Part shown: piece by piece, positions 50,498 to 59,248 of the stretch | Numbering within the stretch: position 1 is the stretch's first letter | How the letters are laid out: each line of letters opens with the position of its first letter | From: Enterobacter kobei | Lineage (GTDB): Bacteria; Pseudomonadota; Gammaproteobacteria; Enterobacterales; Enterobacteriaceae | Direction of reading: 5' to 3' | Length of the DNA stretch: 64,000 nt | Assembly (NCBI RefSeq): GCF_018323985.1 | Contig: NZ_AP024590.1 | Location: forward strand, 1,116,001 to 1,180,000 | The notes under the pieces: generated by a model | What the model was told of the DNA's origin: nothing | The model's database searches: none | The model's input: only the letters and a program-made list of their open reading frames with translations | Made by a program: the position numbers and the translations under genes

Positions 50498-52630
50498 ATG
50501 CAAGAGCCTGATACCGAAAGCTGGATCAATGTCATGGTGCGCGCGGCAGGACGTTTCGGTCTGCCTGCCGATGCCCCCGCCGTGCGCCAGCAAATGCGCT
50601 GGTTTGAAGCGCTAACGCTGAGCGCCCGGCTGGAGCGTTTAAGTGGCCTGATGGGATTACAGGTGCGCACGGTGCCGCTGGCGCGTATGCGCTGGAATGC
50701 GCAAAACCTGCCGGTGATCGTCCAGCTGGAGTCCGGGGAGTTAATGCTGCTGGAGTCCATTGATGCCGAGGGGCTGGCGACCTACTGGCTGTCGGAAGGC
50801 GGCGATCTGGTGCGTGAAGAGCCGCTGGAAACGCTGCTCACCCGTGTGAAGCCGGAAGTGGTGATGCTCGGCATCGCCGCCCGTGGCCGCGATGCGCGCA
50901 TTGATGATTTTACCAAACCCTGGGAAGCGCACTGGTTCTGGCGGCACTTCCGTCACAGCGGACGCAAGCTGTCAGAGATCGCGCTCGCCTCGCTGCTCGG
51001 TAACGTGCTGGCGCTGGCGGGGATCCTGTTCTCCATGCAGGTGTATGACCGGGTGATCCCGGCCCAGTCGATCCCGACGCTGTGGGTGCTGTTCATCGGC
51101 GTATTATTCGCCGCCATGCTGGAGTTTTTCATCCGCCTTGCCCGTACCCATGTGTCGGACATTATGGGCAAGCATATCGATCTGAGTGTCTCGTCGCTGT
51201 TTTTTGCCCGGGCGCTGGCGATCAAAAACGATGCGCGACCCAAATCCACCGGTTCGTTTATTTCCCAACTGCGTGAAATCGATCAGGTGCGCGAACTGCT
51301 CACCTCCACCACCGTTGGCGCAGCGATGGATATTCCGTTCGTGCTGCTGTTCCTCGCCATTATGGCGCTGGTGGGCGGTCCGCTGGTGGCGATCCCGCTG
51401 ATCGCCATTCCGCTGATTGTCATCCCCGGCATCCTCGTGCAGTGGCCGATGGCGAAACTGGCGAAAGAGGGGATGCGCGAAAGCGCCATTCGTAATGCGG
51501 TGCTGGTGGAATCCATCGAAGGCGTCGAAGACATCAAAGCGCTTCAGGCCGAGCCGTATTTCCAGCGCCAGTGGGAGCACACCCATGCGGTGGGGGCGGG
51601 GATCGGCATGAAGCAGCGCGTATGGGGCGCACGCCTCAGCGGCTGGGCCTCCACCGTGCAGCAAATCACCTACGCGGGCATGCTGGTGTTTGGCTGCTAT
51701 CTGGTAATGGAGGGCAATATCACCACCGGCACGCTGGTGGCCTGTAGCCTGCTGTCGTCGCGCACCATCGCGCCGCTGATGCAGCTCACCATGGTGTTTT
51801 CCCGCTGGCAGCACGCGAAAACGGCGATGAACGGCCTGAACGATCTGCTGAAAAAACCGCTGGATAAAACCGCAGGCGAAAAAATGGCGCACTGCCCGGT
51901 ACTGGCCGGACATTTCCAAATGCAGCAAGTGCAATACAGCTACGATGTGGAGAAGGGTGAGCAGGCGGTGCAGATCCCGGAACTGACCATCAAGCCAGGG
52001 GAGCGCGTGGCGATCCTCGGGAAAACGGGGGCGGGGAAATCGACGTTGCTGAAACTGCTCTCCGGCCAGGCGCAGGCCAGCAAGGGCAAAGTGATTATTG
52101 ATGGCGTGGATATGGCGCATATCGACCCCAACGATGTGCGTCGCCAGCTCGGCTATCTGTCTCAGGATTCACGGCTGTTTTTCGGCACGCTGCGCCAGAA
52201 CCTGATGCTCGGTCATCCCCATGCGACGGAAGCGGAGCTGATCCAGGCGCTGCGTATCAGCGGGGCGATTGGCATGGTGCAACAGGATGCCGCCAGTCTG
52301 GACCGCCTGATCAATGAGGGCGGGCGCGGGCTGTCCGGCGGGCAGCGGCAAATGGTGCTGCTCAGCCGCCTGATCGTGCGTAATCCGCAGATCGTGCTGA
52401 TGGATGAACCCACCGCGTCAATGGATGAGCAGCTGGAAGCCTGGGTGATCCGCCAGCTTTCTCAGTGGCTGACCGGTCGGACACTGGTACTGGTGACGCA
52501 TCGCCCGGCGCTGCTGAATCTGGTCGACCGCATTGTGGTGATGGAGAACGGCAAAATCGTTGCCGACGGGCCGCGCGATTCGCTGATAAAACAGGCGGTG
52601 CGTAACAGCAGCGTCTCGTCAGTCGCATAA
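50498..52630 (+). CDS. bapC: Type I secretion ABC transporter (LapB/BapC type)
   Basis: 710 residues. An N-terminal C39-like domain (about 1-140) lacks the catalytic Cys, so it is the non-cleaving kind used for RTX and Bap adhesins. The membrane domain (about 155-440) is followed by the nucleotide-binding domain with Walker A GKTGAGKST (about 508), signature LSGGQRQ (about 612) and Walker B IVLMDEPTAS (about 632). ATP hydrolysis drives export of the adhesin from the cytoplasm. AAGGAGCAGTA precedes the ATG. Confidence 0.94.
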   Translation: MQEPDTESWINVMVRAAGRFGLPADAPAVRQQMRWFEALTLSARLERLSGLMGLQVRTVPLARMRWNAQNLPVIVQLESGELMLLESIDAEGLATYWLSEGGDLVREEPLETLLTRVKPEVVMLGIAARGRDARIDDFTKPWEAHWFWRHFRHSGRKLSEIALASLLGNVLALAGILFSMQVYDRVIPAQSIPTLWVLFIGVLFAAMLEFFIRLARTHVSDIMGKHIDLSVSSLFFARALAIKNDARPKSTGSFISQLREIDQVRELLTSTTVGAAMDIPFVLLFLAIMALVGGPLVAIPLIAIPLIVIPGILVQWPMAKLAKEGMRESAIRNAVLVESIEGVEDIKALQAEPYFQRQWEHTHAVGAGIGMKQRVWGARLSGWASTVQQITYAGMLVFGCYLVMEGNITTGTLVACSLLSSRTIAPLMQLTMVFSRWQHAKTAMNGLNDLLKKPLDKTAGEKMAHCPVLAGHFQMQQVQYSYDVEKGEQAVQIPELTIKPGERVAILGKTGAGKSTLLKLLSGQAQASKGKVIIDGVDMAHIDPNDVRRQLGYLSQDSRLFFGTLRQNLMLGHPHATEAELIQALRISGAIGMVQQDAASLDRLINEGGRGLSGGQRQMVLLSRLIVRNPQIVLMDEPTASMDEQLEAWVIRQLSQWLTGRTLVLVTHRPALLNLVDRIVVMENGKIVADGPRDSLIKQAVRNSSVSSVA

Positions 52631-52640
52631 GGAGTACGCC

Positions 52641-53810
52641 ATGAGTCAATTAAGTATGCAGGACGATCTGGCGCGCCAGGGCCGCTTTTACTCCTCCGTG
52701 ATCTGGCTGACGCTGATCGGACTGCTGTTTTTTGTCGTCTGGGCCTGGTGGGCGGTGCTGGATGAAGTGACGGTGGGCACGGGCAAAATCACCCCGTCCA
52801 GCCATGCGCAGGTGATCGACAGCCTCGACGGCGGCATCGTCAACGGTCTGCTGGTGAAAGAGGGGGATATTGTCGAGCGCGGCCAGTTGCTGGCGCGCCT
52901 CGATCCGACCCGTTTTCAGTCTAACTATGGTGAGGCGGCCTCCAGGGTGCGCACGCTGCGCGCCTCCAGCGAACGTCTGCGTTCCGAGTTGACCGGCGAG
53001 CCGCTGCGTTTTAGCGCCGAGTCGATGCGCGAGCCGGATCTGGTCGCCCGTGAGCGGCAATTGTATGAATCGCGGCGGCGTAATCTTAATGAGACGGTGG
53101 CGAACCTGCAAAAAACGTATCAACTGGTAATGTCGGAGCTACGTCTGACGCAGCCGCTGGTGGCAAAAGGGGCGGCAAGCCAGGTGGAGGTGATCCGCCT
53201 GCAACGACAGGCCGCGGAATTGCAGGGCAAAATCGACGACGCCCGTAACCAGTTTGCGGTGCGGGCGCGTGAGGAGCAGGTAAAAAATAATGCCGATCTG
53301 GACGCGCAGATCCAGGTGATGTCCGGCAAGGCGGATCAGGTGGATCGCGCCTCGCTGTTTTCACCGGTGCGCGGCATCGTGAAAGACATTCAGGTGACCA
53401 CCGTCGGCGGCGTACTGCAACCTGGCGGCAAGCTGATGGAGATCGTACCGCTGGAAGATCAGCTGCTGGTGGAGACGCGCATTAATCCGCGTGATATTGC
53501 CTATATTCGCCCCGGTCTGCCGGCAACCGTTAAGGTGACAGCCTATGATTCGTCGATCTACGGGGATTTAACCGGCAAGGTGGAAGTGGTGTCGCCGGAT
53601 ACCCTACAGGACGAAGTGAAGCGGGATCAGTTCTACTACCGGGTGTATGTGCGCACCTCTAAAGCCGAGTTGCATAACAAAAGCGGCAAAAGCTTCCCGA
53701 TTTTACCGGGCATGGTGGCGAACGTGGAGATCAAGACCGGGCAGAAATCGGTGATGGATTATCTGATCAAACCGCTGAACAAGGTCAATGAGGCGTTGCG
53801 GGAACGGTAA
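52641..53810 (+). CDS. bapD: HlyD-family periplasmic adaptor of the adhesin exporter
   Basis: 389 residues. A short cytoplasmic N-terminus and one membrane helix (about 20-40) precede a lipoyl/barrel-sandwich half (HAQVIDSLDGGIVNGLLVKEGDIVERGQ, about 55-90), a long coiled-coil (about 95-240), the other half (FSPVRGIVKDIQVTTVGGVLQPG), and a C-terminal beta barrel ending LIKPLNKVNEALRER. It bridges the ABC transporter and the TolC-like channel. The start is 11 bases after the ABC stop, with AAGGAGT upstream. Last gene of the operon. Confidence 0.93.
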   Translation: MSQLSMQDDLARQGRFYSSVIWLTLIGLLFFVVWAWWAVLDEVTVGTGKITPSSHAQVIDSLDGGIVNGLLVKEGDIVERGQLLARLDPTRFQSNYGEAASRVRTLRASSERLRSELTGEPLRFSAESMREPDLVARERQLYESRRRNLNETVANLQKTYQLVMSELRLTQPLVAKGAASQVEVIRLQRQAAELQGKIDDARNQFAVRAREEQVKNNADLDAQIQVMSGKADQVDRASLFSPVRGIVKDIQVTTVGGVLQPGGKLMEIVPLEDQLLVETRINPRDIAYIRPGLPATVKVTAYDSSIYGDLTGKVEVVSPDTLQDEVKRDQFYYRVYVRTSKAELHNKSGKSFPILPGMVANVEIKTGQKSVMDYLIKPLNKVNEALRER

Positions 53811-53827
53811 CGAAGGCGGCAGGAAAT

Positions 53828-53863
53828 GTCCTCTCCCTGGGGAGAGGACCGGGATAAGGGCAG
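53828..53863. repeat. REP-like hairpin between adhesin operon and smpB
   Basis: A perfect 9-bp stem GTCCTCTCC/GGAGAGGAC with loop CTGG, followed by CGGGATAAGGGCAGG. This resembles a dispersed extragenic repeat seen in enterobacteria. It lies between convergent genes, so it may also end transcripts. Confidence 0.55.
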
Positions 53864-53866
53864 GAT

Positions 53867-54349
53867 TTAGCGACCGGCGTGTTTCATAATGCGGGCTTTA
53901 TCCACTGCCCACTCTTTATCTTTCACATCGTTACGCTTGTCGTGCTGTTTCTTACCTTTCGCCACGCCGATTTTCACTTTGCACCAGGCGTTCTTCCAGT
54001 ACAGCGACAGCGCCACCACGGTATAGCCATCGCGGTTAATGCGACCATACAGCGTGTCCAGCTCGCGCTGATTCAGCAGCAGTTTACGGGTACGAGTGGG
54101 ATCGCAGACCACGTGCGTGGAGGCAACGGCCATCGGCGTAAAGTTTGCGCCGAACAGGAAGGCTTCGCCATCGATCAGGATGACGTAGCTGTCGCTGATG
54201 TTTGCTTTACCGGCGCGCAGTGATTTTACTTCCCAGCCCTGTAAGGCCAGACCCGCTTCAAATTCATCTTCGATAAAATATTCATGGCGGGCGCGCTTGT
54301 TGAGCGCGATGGTGGCTGAGCCAGGTTTGTGTGCTTTTTTCTTGGTCAT
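53867..54349 (-). CDS. smpB: SsrA-binding protein SmpB
   Basis: 160 residues from the ATG at 54349 (MTKKKAHKPGSATIALNKRA), the E. coli start; a longer frame upstream is not conserved. The OB-fold with LQGWEVKSLRAGKANISDSY and the basic tail KKQHDKRNDVKDKEW is intact. It binds tmRNA and brings it to stalled ribosomes. It is on the same strand as ssrA but separated from it by the 17-kb adhesin locus and island-side sequence. Confidence 0.97.
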   Translation of the reverse strand: MTKKKAHKPGSATIALNKRARHEYFIEDEFEAGLALQGWEVKSLRAGKANISDSYVILIDGEAFLFGANFTPMAVASTHVVCDPTRTRKLLLNQRELDTLYGRINRDGYTVVALSLYWKNAWCKVKIGVAKGKKQHDKRNDVKDKEWAVDKARIMKHAGR

Positions 54350-54505
54350 AATGCCGCTCAGTATAGGTAATCTGATGTTATAAAAACACCCCATTCCGTC
54401 CTGCGAGGTGTAACGCGTTATATTAGCACGAGTTGCGGCTAAGCGTTTTCCTTTCCTGGGAGGGAGATGTTATTATTTATAAGGTGTAGATCCCAGGAAA
54501 ACGCT

Positions 54506-54943
54506 ATGCCTCAGATTAGCCGATCTGCGTTAGTGCCTTACAGCGCAGAGCAGATGTATCAGTTAGTAAACGATGTGAAGTCCTATCCGGAGTTTTTGCC
54601 GGGCTGCACCGGCAGCCGCGTGCTGGAGTCCGGCCCGACGCAGATGACTGCCGCCGTGGATGTCTCCAAAGCCGGTATCAGTAAAACGTTTACCACACGT
54701 AATACATTGACCAGCAATCAAAGCATTTTGATGCACCTGGTTGATGGTCCCTTTAAGAAGCTGATGGGCGGCTGGAAGTTTACGCCGCTCAGCCCGGAAG
54801 CCTGTCAGGTCGAGTTTCAGCTTGATTTTGAATTCACCAATAAGCTCATTGAACTGGCGTTTGGCCGTATCTTCAAAGAGCTGGCGATGAACATGGTGCA
54901 GGCCTTTACCCATCGCGCCAAAGAGGTTTACAGTGCCGGGTAA
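54506..54943 (+). CDS. ratA: RatA, coenzyme Q-binding START-domain protein
   Basis: 145 residues from the ATG at 54506; a start 13 codons earlier, like one annotated in E. coli, is possible. Near identical to E. coli RatA (YfjG): MPQISRSALVPYSAEQMYQLVND, then KAGISKTFTTRN. It belongs to the Coq10/START family. In E. coli it was reported to block 70S ribosome association; relatives bind ubiquinone. It overlaps the rnfH start by 11 bases. Confidence 0.93.
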   Translation: MPQISRSALVPYSAEQMYQLVNDVKSYPEFLPGCTGSRVLESGPTQMTAAVDVSKAGISKTFTTRNTLTSNQSILMHLVDGPFKKLMGGWKFTPLSPEACQVEFQLDFEFTNKLIELAFGRIFKELAMNMVQAFTHRAKEVYSAG

Positions 54944-55229
54944 AATCGTGGTGGAAGTCGCCTATGCGCTGCCGGAAAAGCAGTATCTGCAGCGCGTGAC
55001 GCTCAATGAAGGCGCGACGGTTGAAGAAGCGATCCGCGCCTCCGGGCTGCTGGAACTGCGTTCGGATATTTCGCTGACGAAGAACAAAGTCGGTATTTAC
55101 AGCCGTCCGGTGAAGCCTGGTGACGAGCTGCATGACGGCGATCGCGTGGAAATTTACCGCCCGCTGATTGCCGATCCGAAAGAGTTGCGCCGTAAGCGGG
55201 CAGAAAAAAGCGCCGATAACGAGAAGTAA
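54933..55229 (+). CDS. rnfH: RnfH family ubiquitin-like protein
   Basis: 98 residues from a GTG at 54933, overlapping the end of ratA. A beta-grasp protein (IVVEVAYALPEKQYLQRVTL, later DGDRVEIYRPL). Also called RatB; its function is uncertain. It is paired with ratA in nearly all enterobacteria. Confidence 0.93.
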   Translation: MPGKIVVEVAYALPEKQYLQRVTLNEGATVEEAIRASGLLELRSDISLTKNKVGIYSRPVKPGDELHDGDRVEIYRPLIADPKELRRKRAEKSADNEK

Positions 55230-55247
55230 AGGCGATACGTCAGCCAT

Positions 55248-55276
55248 AAAAAAAGGTGCTCATGAGCACCTTTTTT
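55248..55276. terminator. Bidirectional terminator between rnfH and bamE
   Basis: The perfect palindrome GGTGCTCATGAGCACC (55255-55270) has seven A before and six T after. It serves both convergent transcripts. Confidence 0.9.
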
Positions 55277-55290
55277 GCTTTCTGCAAGCC

Positions 55291-55632
55291 TTACTTAGAG
55301 GTTAACGCAGGCTTGTTATCGATGTTGGTCAGTACGCCGTTGCTGTTGAAGGTCAGCGTCAGGGTTTGCTGTGTGACATCTTCATGGCCGGGTTGCTGAC
55401 GGAAGACGTAGAACCAGGTGTTAGTCCCGAACGGATCGGTCACCATCGGCGTACCGAGTGCGTAAGCAACCTGCTGTTGCGTCATACCGATACGGATTTT
55501 AGATACGTCGTTAGGTGCCAGGTAGTTGCCCTGATTAATATCAGGACGGTAAACCACTCGCTCCAGAGTGGAACAACCTGCGGTCAACATCAGAAGAACC
55601 GCTGCGGCAGCAGTCAGCATTTTACAGCGCAT
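55291..55632 (-). CDS. bamE: Outer-membrane assembly lipoprotein BamE
   Basis: 113 residues, family length. Type II signal peptide with lipobox LTAGC, Cys20. The mature domain has VYRPDINQGNYLAPNDVSKI and GMTQQQVAYALGTP, typical of BamE (SmpA/OmlA). It is part of the BamABCDE complex that inserts beta-barrel proteins, which would include the TpsB and TolC-like proteins encoded in this window. Confidence 0.96.
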   Translation of the reverse strand: MRCKMLTAAAAVLLMLTAGCSTLERVVYRPDINQGNYLAPNDVSKIRIGMTQQQVAYALGTPMVTDPFGTNTWFYVFRQQPGHEDVTQQTLTLTFNSNGVLTNIDNKPALTSK

Positions 55633-55837
55633 AGTGATTTTATTCCTTTTCGGGCCAGAGCAGTACGCGGCTCATTGGTAATATGCCGATGATAATAGAC
55701 CTTTAGTCACATTAAAACCTTTATACACTTCATCCTTCAGGCTGCCTCGTCGTTGGCTGCCTGAAAGTGTTTGTATATCCGTATCCGGTCTTACGGCAAT
55801 TTTCTGCTTCACTATGACTCTGAATTACTGAAAAAGT

Positions 55838-57499
55838 TTACGCTGCCAGCAGTTCTTTAGCGTTTGCCAGTGTATTACGGGTGACTTCGCTGCCGCCCAG
55901 CAGACGCGCCAGCTCTTGCAGGCGAGCGCGTTTGTCCAGCGGCTGCATATGCGTTTCGGTCATGGCACCGTCCGTCTCTTTACTGACGTAGAAGTGATGA
56001 TGCCCGCAACCGGCCACCTGCGGCAGGTGCGTGACGCACATTACCTGCGTGGATTCGCCCAACTGGCGCAGTAGTTTGCCGACTACGGCGGCGGTCGGGC
56101 CGCTGATACCCACGTCCACTTCATCGAAAATCAGCGCCGGGGTTTCCATTTTACGCGCGGTGATCACCTGGATTGCCAGCGCAATACGCGACAGTTCGCC
56201 GCCGGAAGCGACTTTCGAAATCGGCTGTAACGGCTGGCCAGGGTTAGTGGTCACCCGGAACTCAATGCGATCCGCGCCTTCCTGCGTTAAGTGACGGTCA
56301 TCAAAGCTGACGTCGATGTTAAACACGCCGTGTGGCATCGAAAGTGAGTGCATACTTTCAGTGATTAACCCGCCCAGCTCCTGTGCGTACTTCATGCGTT
56401 CAGCATGCAGCAACTGCGCGGTAGCCAGTGCCTGCTGATGGTGTTTCTGCACCGCCAGCGACAGGGTTTCCTGCGAGTCGGCCTGATCGTCCAGCAGTTG
56501 CTGTTCGTTCAGCAGATCCTGATGGAACTGTGCCAGCTCTTCCGGGCTGATGTGATGTTTACGCGCCAGCGAAATGTACTTCGCGATGCGCTGTTCCAGT
56601 TCAAACAGACGGTTTGGATCGAGGTCAAGACGCTCGCAGTAATGGCGCAGCTCTTCGCTGGCTTCGCTGATCTGGATCGCAGCTTCTTCCAGCATATCCA
56701 GCACGCCGGAGAGTTTGGGATCCATACCCGCCAGCTCCGTCACCCACTGGCGAGCGGTGTACAGCTGGCTTTGCAGGTTGGCATCGTCATCGTCCGCCAG
56801 CAGATTAAGCGCACTCTGGCTGGTGCTCAGCAGCTGACCGCTGTTTGCCAGGCGTTTGTACTCTTCGTCGATCTGCTCGAACTCGCCTGCCTGCGGGTTA
56901 AATTCGTTCAGCTCTTTCAGCTGATAGTGCAGCAGCTCAGCGCGCGCGCTGCGCTCCTGGCTGAGTTGCTGATGCTGCGCCAGCTCGCGGCAGCTTACGT
57001 TCCACTGACGGTAGTGCTCCGCCATCTGCTGCATCAGCGCCGACTCGCCGGCATAGCCGTCGAGCAGGGATTTTTGATGTTCAGGTTTAATTAACAGCTG
57101 GTGGGCGTGCTGGCCGTGGATCTGGATCAGCAGTTGCCCGAGCTCGCGCAACTGAGAGAGAGGCACAGCCGTGCCGTTGATAAAGCCACGAGAGCGTCCG
57201 TCGCTGCTGATGACGCGGCGAAGTAAACACTCACGTCCATCTTCAAGCTGATTGGCTTCAAGCCAGCGCAGCGCGGCGGGAGTATCTTTGAGGGAGAAGC
57301 GGGCGCAGAGATCGGCGCGCGAGGCGTCGGTACGCACCATGTCGGCGTCGGCGCGACCGCCGAGGCACAGACCGAGCGCATCAATAGCAATAGACTTACC
57401 GGCACCGGTTTCCCCGGTGATGGCGGTCATCCCGCTGTGAAAATCAATTTCAAGCTCACGTACGATTGCAAAGTTGCTGATGGTCAGTTGTGCCAACAT
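55838..57499 (-). CDS. recN: DNA repair ATPase RecN
   Basis: 553 residues, full length. SMC-like: N-terminal Walker A GETGAGKS (about 29-36), two long coiled coils around the middle (about 150-370), and C-terminal signature with SGGELSRIALAIQ and Walker B PALIFDEVDVGI. It acts in double-strand break repair, holding sister chromatids. Two LexA boxes precede it, so it is strongly SOS-induced. Confidence 0.97.
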   Translation of the reverse strand: MLAQLTISNFAIVRELEIDFHSGMTAITGETGAGKSIAIDALGLCLGGRADADMVRTDASRADLCARFSLKDTPAALRWLEANQLEDGRECLLRRVISSDGRSRGFINGTAVPLSQLRELGQLLIQIHGQHAHQLLIKPEHQKSLLDGYAGESALMQQMAEHYRQWNVSCRELAQHQQLSQERSARAELLHYQLKELNEFNPQAGEFEQIDEEYKRLANSGQLLSTSQSALNLLADDDDANLQSQLYTARQWVTELAGMDPKLSGVLDMLEEAAIQISEASEELRHYCERLDLDPNRLFELEQRIAKYISLARKHHISPEELAQFHQDLLNEQQLLDDQADSQETLSLAVQKHHQQALATAQLLHAERMKYAQELGGLITESMHSLSMPHGVFNIDVSFDDRHLTQEGADRIEFRVTTNPGQPLQPISKVASGGELSRIALAIQVITARKMETPALIFDEVDVGISGPTAAVVGKLLRQLGESTQVMCVTHLPQVAGCGHHHFYVSKETDGAMTETHMQPLDKRARLQELARLLGGSEVTRNTLANAKELLAA

Positions 57500-57525
57500 A
57501 GTTGCTTTCCTGTATGAAAAACCAT

Positions 57526-57545
57526 AACTGTGTTTTCGTACAGTA
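57526..57545 (-). promoter_or_regulatory. LexA box 1 (recN proximal)
   Basis: CTG at 57528-57530, ten bases, CAG at 57541-57543, the required LexA spacing. It lies 27 bases before the recN ATG. Confidence 0.85.
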
Positions 57546-57547
57546 TA

Positions 57548-57567
57548 AACTGGTTTTATATACAGTA
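57548..57567 (-). promoter_or_regulatory. LexA box 2 (recN distal)
   Basis: CTG-N10-CAG with TATATAAAAC inside (minus strand), close to the ideal TACTGTATATATATACAGTA. It is two bases from box 1 and overlaps the likely promoter, so repression should be tight. Confidence 0.9.
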
Positions 57568-57584
57568 AAGCCCTGACGCTGAAA

Positions 57585-58463
57585 TTAGAACAATTTTTTT
57601 GACCAGCCGAGTTTGGAACTTAATGTGTTGAAATAGTTGTAATCTTTTGGATGGATCAGGTTGAGATGGTAGTCACAGCGGCGGATCAGCACATCTTCCC
57701 CCTCCTGGATGGGCAGGGCTATCTGGCTGTCGCAGCTGATTTCCAGATCGTTGCGGCGATGTGAGAAGCGCAGGCGAATAGTGCTGCTGCTGTTGATCAC
57801 CAGCGGTCTTGCCGACAGCGTATGCGGGAACATCGGCACCAGCGTAATAGCATCCAGTTGCGGCGTCAGAATAGGGCCACCCGCGGAGAGGGAATAGGCG
57901 GTCGAGCCGGTGGGCGTGGATATAATCAGGCCGTCGGAGCGCTGGGAGAAAGCGAACACTTCATCGATATAGACTTCGAATTCAATCATGTGCGCCACTT
58001 TACCCGGATGCAGCACCACTTCGTTAATGGCCGTGCTGATGCGCTTCTGGCAGTCCTGCTGGCAGACCTGCGCCTCCAGCAAGAAGCGTTTTTCCGCGAT
58101 GTAATGGCCTTCTAATACGTCCGCCAGCTGCTGTTGAGCGTTGTCCGGATCGAGATCGGTTAAGAATCCGAGGTTGCCACGGTTGATGCCGATGACGCTG
58201 ATGTCATAGCGAGCCAGGGTGCGCGCCGCCCCCAGCATATTGCCGTCACCCCCTACCACGACCGCCAGATCTGCCTGCTGACCAATATCGGCAAGTGTGC
58301 CCGTCTTCACATTTTTGAGACGAAGTTCCTGGGCAATCTGCTGCTCAACAATGACATCGTAGCCATTGCCGCACAGCCAGCGATAGAGCATTTCATGTGT
58401 GGTGAGGGCGGTAGGGTGACGCGGATGACCCACAATACCAATACACTTGAAATGATTATTCAT
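57585..58463 (-). CDS. nadK: NAD kinase NadK
   Basis: 292 residues from the ATG at 58463 (MNNHFKCIGIVGHPRHPTAL), the E. coli start and length. The GGDGNML motif with the catalytic Asp, NRGNLGFLTD, and TPTGSTAYSLSAGGP are present. It makes NADP from NAD and ATP. It is divergent from grpE and upstream of recN on the same strand, with recN having its own LexA promoter. Confidence 0.97.
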   Translation of the reverse strand: MNNHFKCIGIVGHPRHPTALTTHEMLYRWLCGNGYDVIVEQQIAQELRLKNVKTGTLADIGQQADLAVVVGGDGNMLGAARTLARYDISVIGINRGNLGFLTDLDPDNAQQQLADVLEGHYIAEKRFLLEAQVCQQDCQKRISTAINEVVLHPGKVAHMIEFEVYIDEVFAFSQRSDGLIISTPTGSTAYSLSAGGPILTPQLDAITLVPMFPHTLSARPLVINSSSTIRLRFSHRRNDLEISCDSQIALPIQEGEDVLIRRCDYHLNLIHPKDYNYFNTLSSKLGWSKKLF

Positions 58464-58511
58464 TTTCTGGAGATCCTTGTGCCGGATGATGATGACAATC
58501 TTGCTGCTTCC

Positions 58512-58539
58512 CTTGAATCCCGGAAACATATCCCCATAA
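58512..58539 (+). promoter_or_regulatory. Sigma-32 heat-shock promoter of grpE
   Basis: CTTGAA (58512-58517), 14 bases, CCCCATAA (58532-58539), an excellent match to the RpoH consensus, 46 bases before the grpE ATG. Confidence 0.9.
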
Positions 58540-58584
58540 TAAGCGAAGTTAGCGAGATGAATGCAAAAAAACGCGGAGAAATTC

Positions 58585-59178
58585 ATGAGCAGTAAAGAAC
58601 AGAAAACGCCTGAGGGGCAAGCCCCGGAAGAAATTATCACGGAACAGCATGATGAGATCGAGGCGACCGAGTCCGATGCGTCTGCTGAGCAGGTGGATCC
58701 GCGCGATGAACAGATTGCGAACCTCGAAGCGCAATTAGTCGAAGCGCAAAATCGCGAGCGCGAAGGTGTGCTGCGTATCAAAGCGGAAATGGAAAACCTG
58801 CGCCGCCGCACCGAGCTGGACGTTGAGAAGGCGCATAAATTTGCGCTGGAGAAGTTTATCAACGAACTGCTGCCGGTGGTCGACAGCCTGGATCGTGCGC
58901 TGGAAGTGGCCGATAAATCCAACCCTGATCTGGCCCCGATGGTCGAAGGCATTGAGCTGACGATGAAATCGATGCTGGATGTGGTGGGTAAATTCGGCGT
59001 GGGAGTGGTGGCTGAGACTAACGTCCCGCTGGATCCTAACGTGCATCAGGCCATTGCGATGGTGGAATCCGATGAGGTTGCTGCCGGTAACGTGCTGGGC
59101 GTGATGCAAAAAGGCTATACGCTGAACGGTCGTACGCTGCGTGCGGCGATGGTCACCGTCGCTAAAGCGAAAGCATAA
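58585..59178 (+). CDS. grpE: Nucleotide exchange factor GrpE
   Basis: 197 residues as in E. coli, from the ATG at 58585. An acidic N-terminus, a long coiled coil (about 40-90), the four-helix bundle and the C-terminal beta domain with VPLDPNVHQAIAMVESDE. It releases ADP from DnaK. It has its own sigma-32 promoter. Confidence 0.97.
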   Translation: MSSKEQKTPEGQAPEEIITEQHDEIEATESDASAEQVDPRDEQIANLEAQLVEAQNREREGVLRIKAEMENLRRRTELDVEKAHKFALEKFINELLPVVDSLDRALEVADKSNPDLAPMVEGIELTMKSMLDVVGKFGVGVVAETNVPLDPNVHQAIAMVESDEVAAGNVLGVMQKGYTLNGRTLRAAMVTVAKAKA

Positions 59179-59192
59179 GCGGCGTTTTTAGT

Positions 59193-59221
59193 GCCGGGTA
59201 AAGGCTAATGCCTTACCCGGC
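59193..59221. terminator. Hairpin between convergent grpE and corB
   Basis: GCCGGGTAA (59193-59201) pairs with TTACCCGGC (59213-59221), with AGGC/GCCT extending the stem inward. It resembles a REP element and is suited to end both transcripts. Confidence 0.6.
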
Positions 59222-59248
59222 CTGTTATTTCCGCCAGATCCGGCCTGT

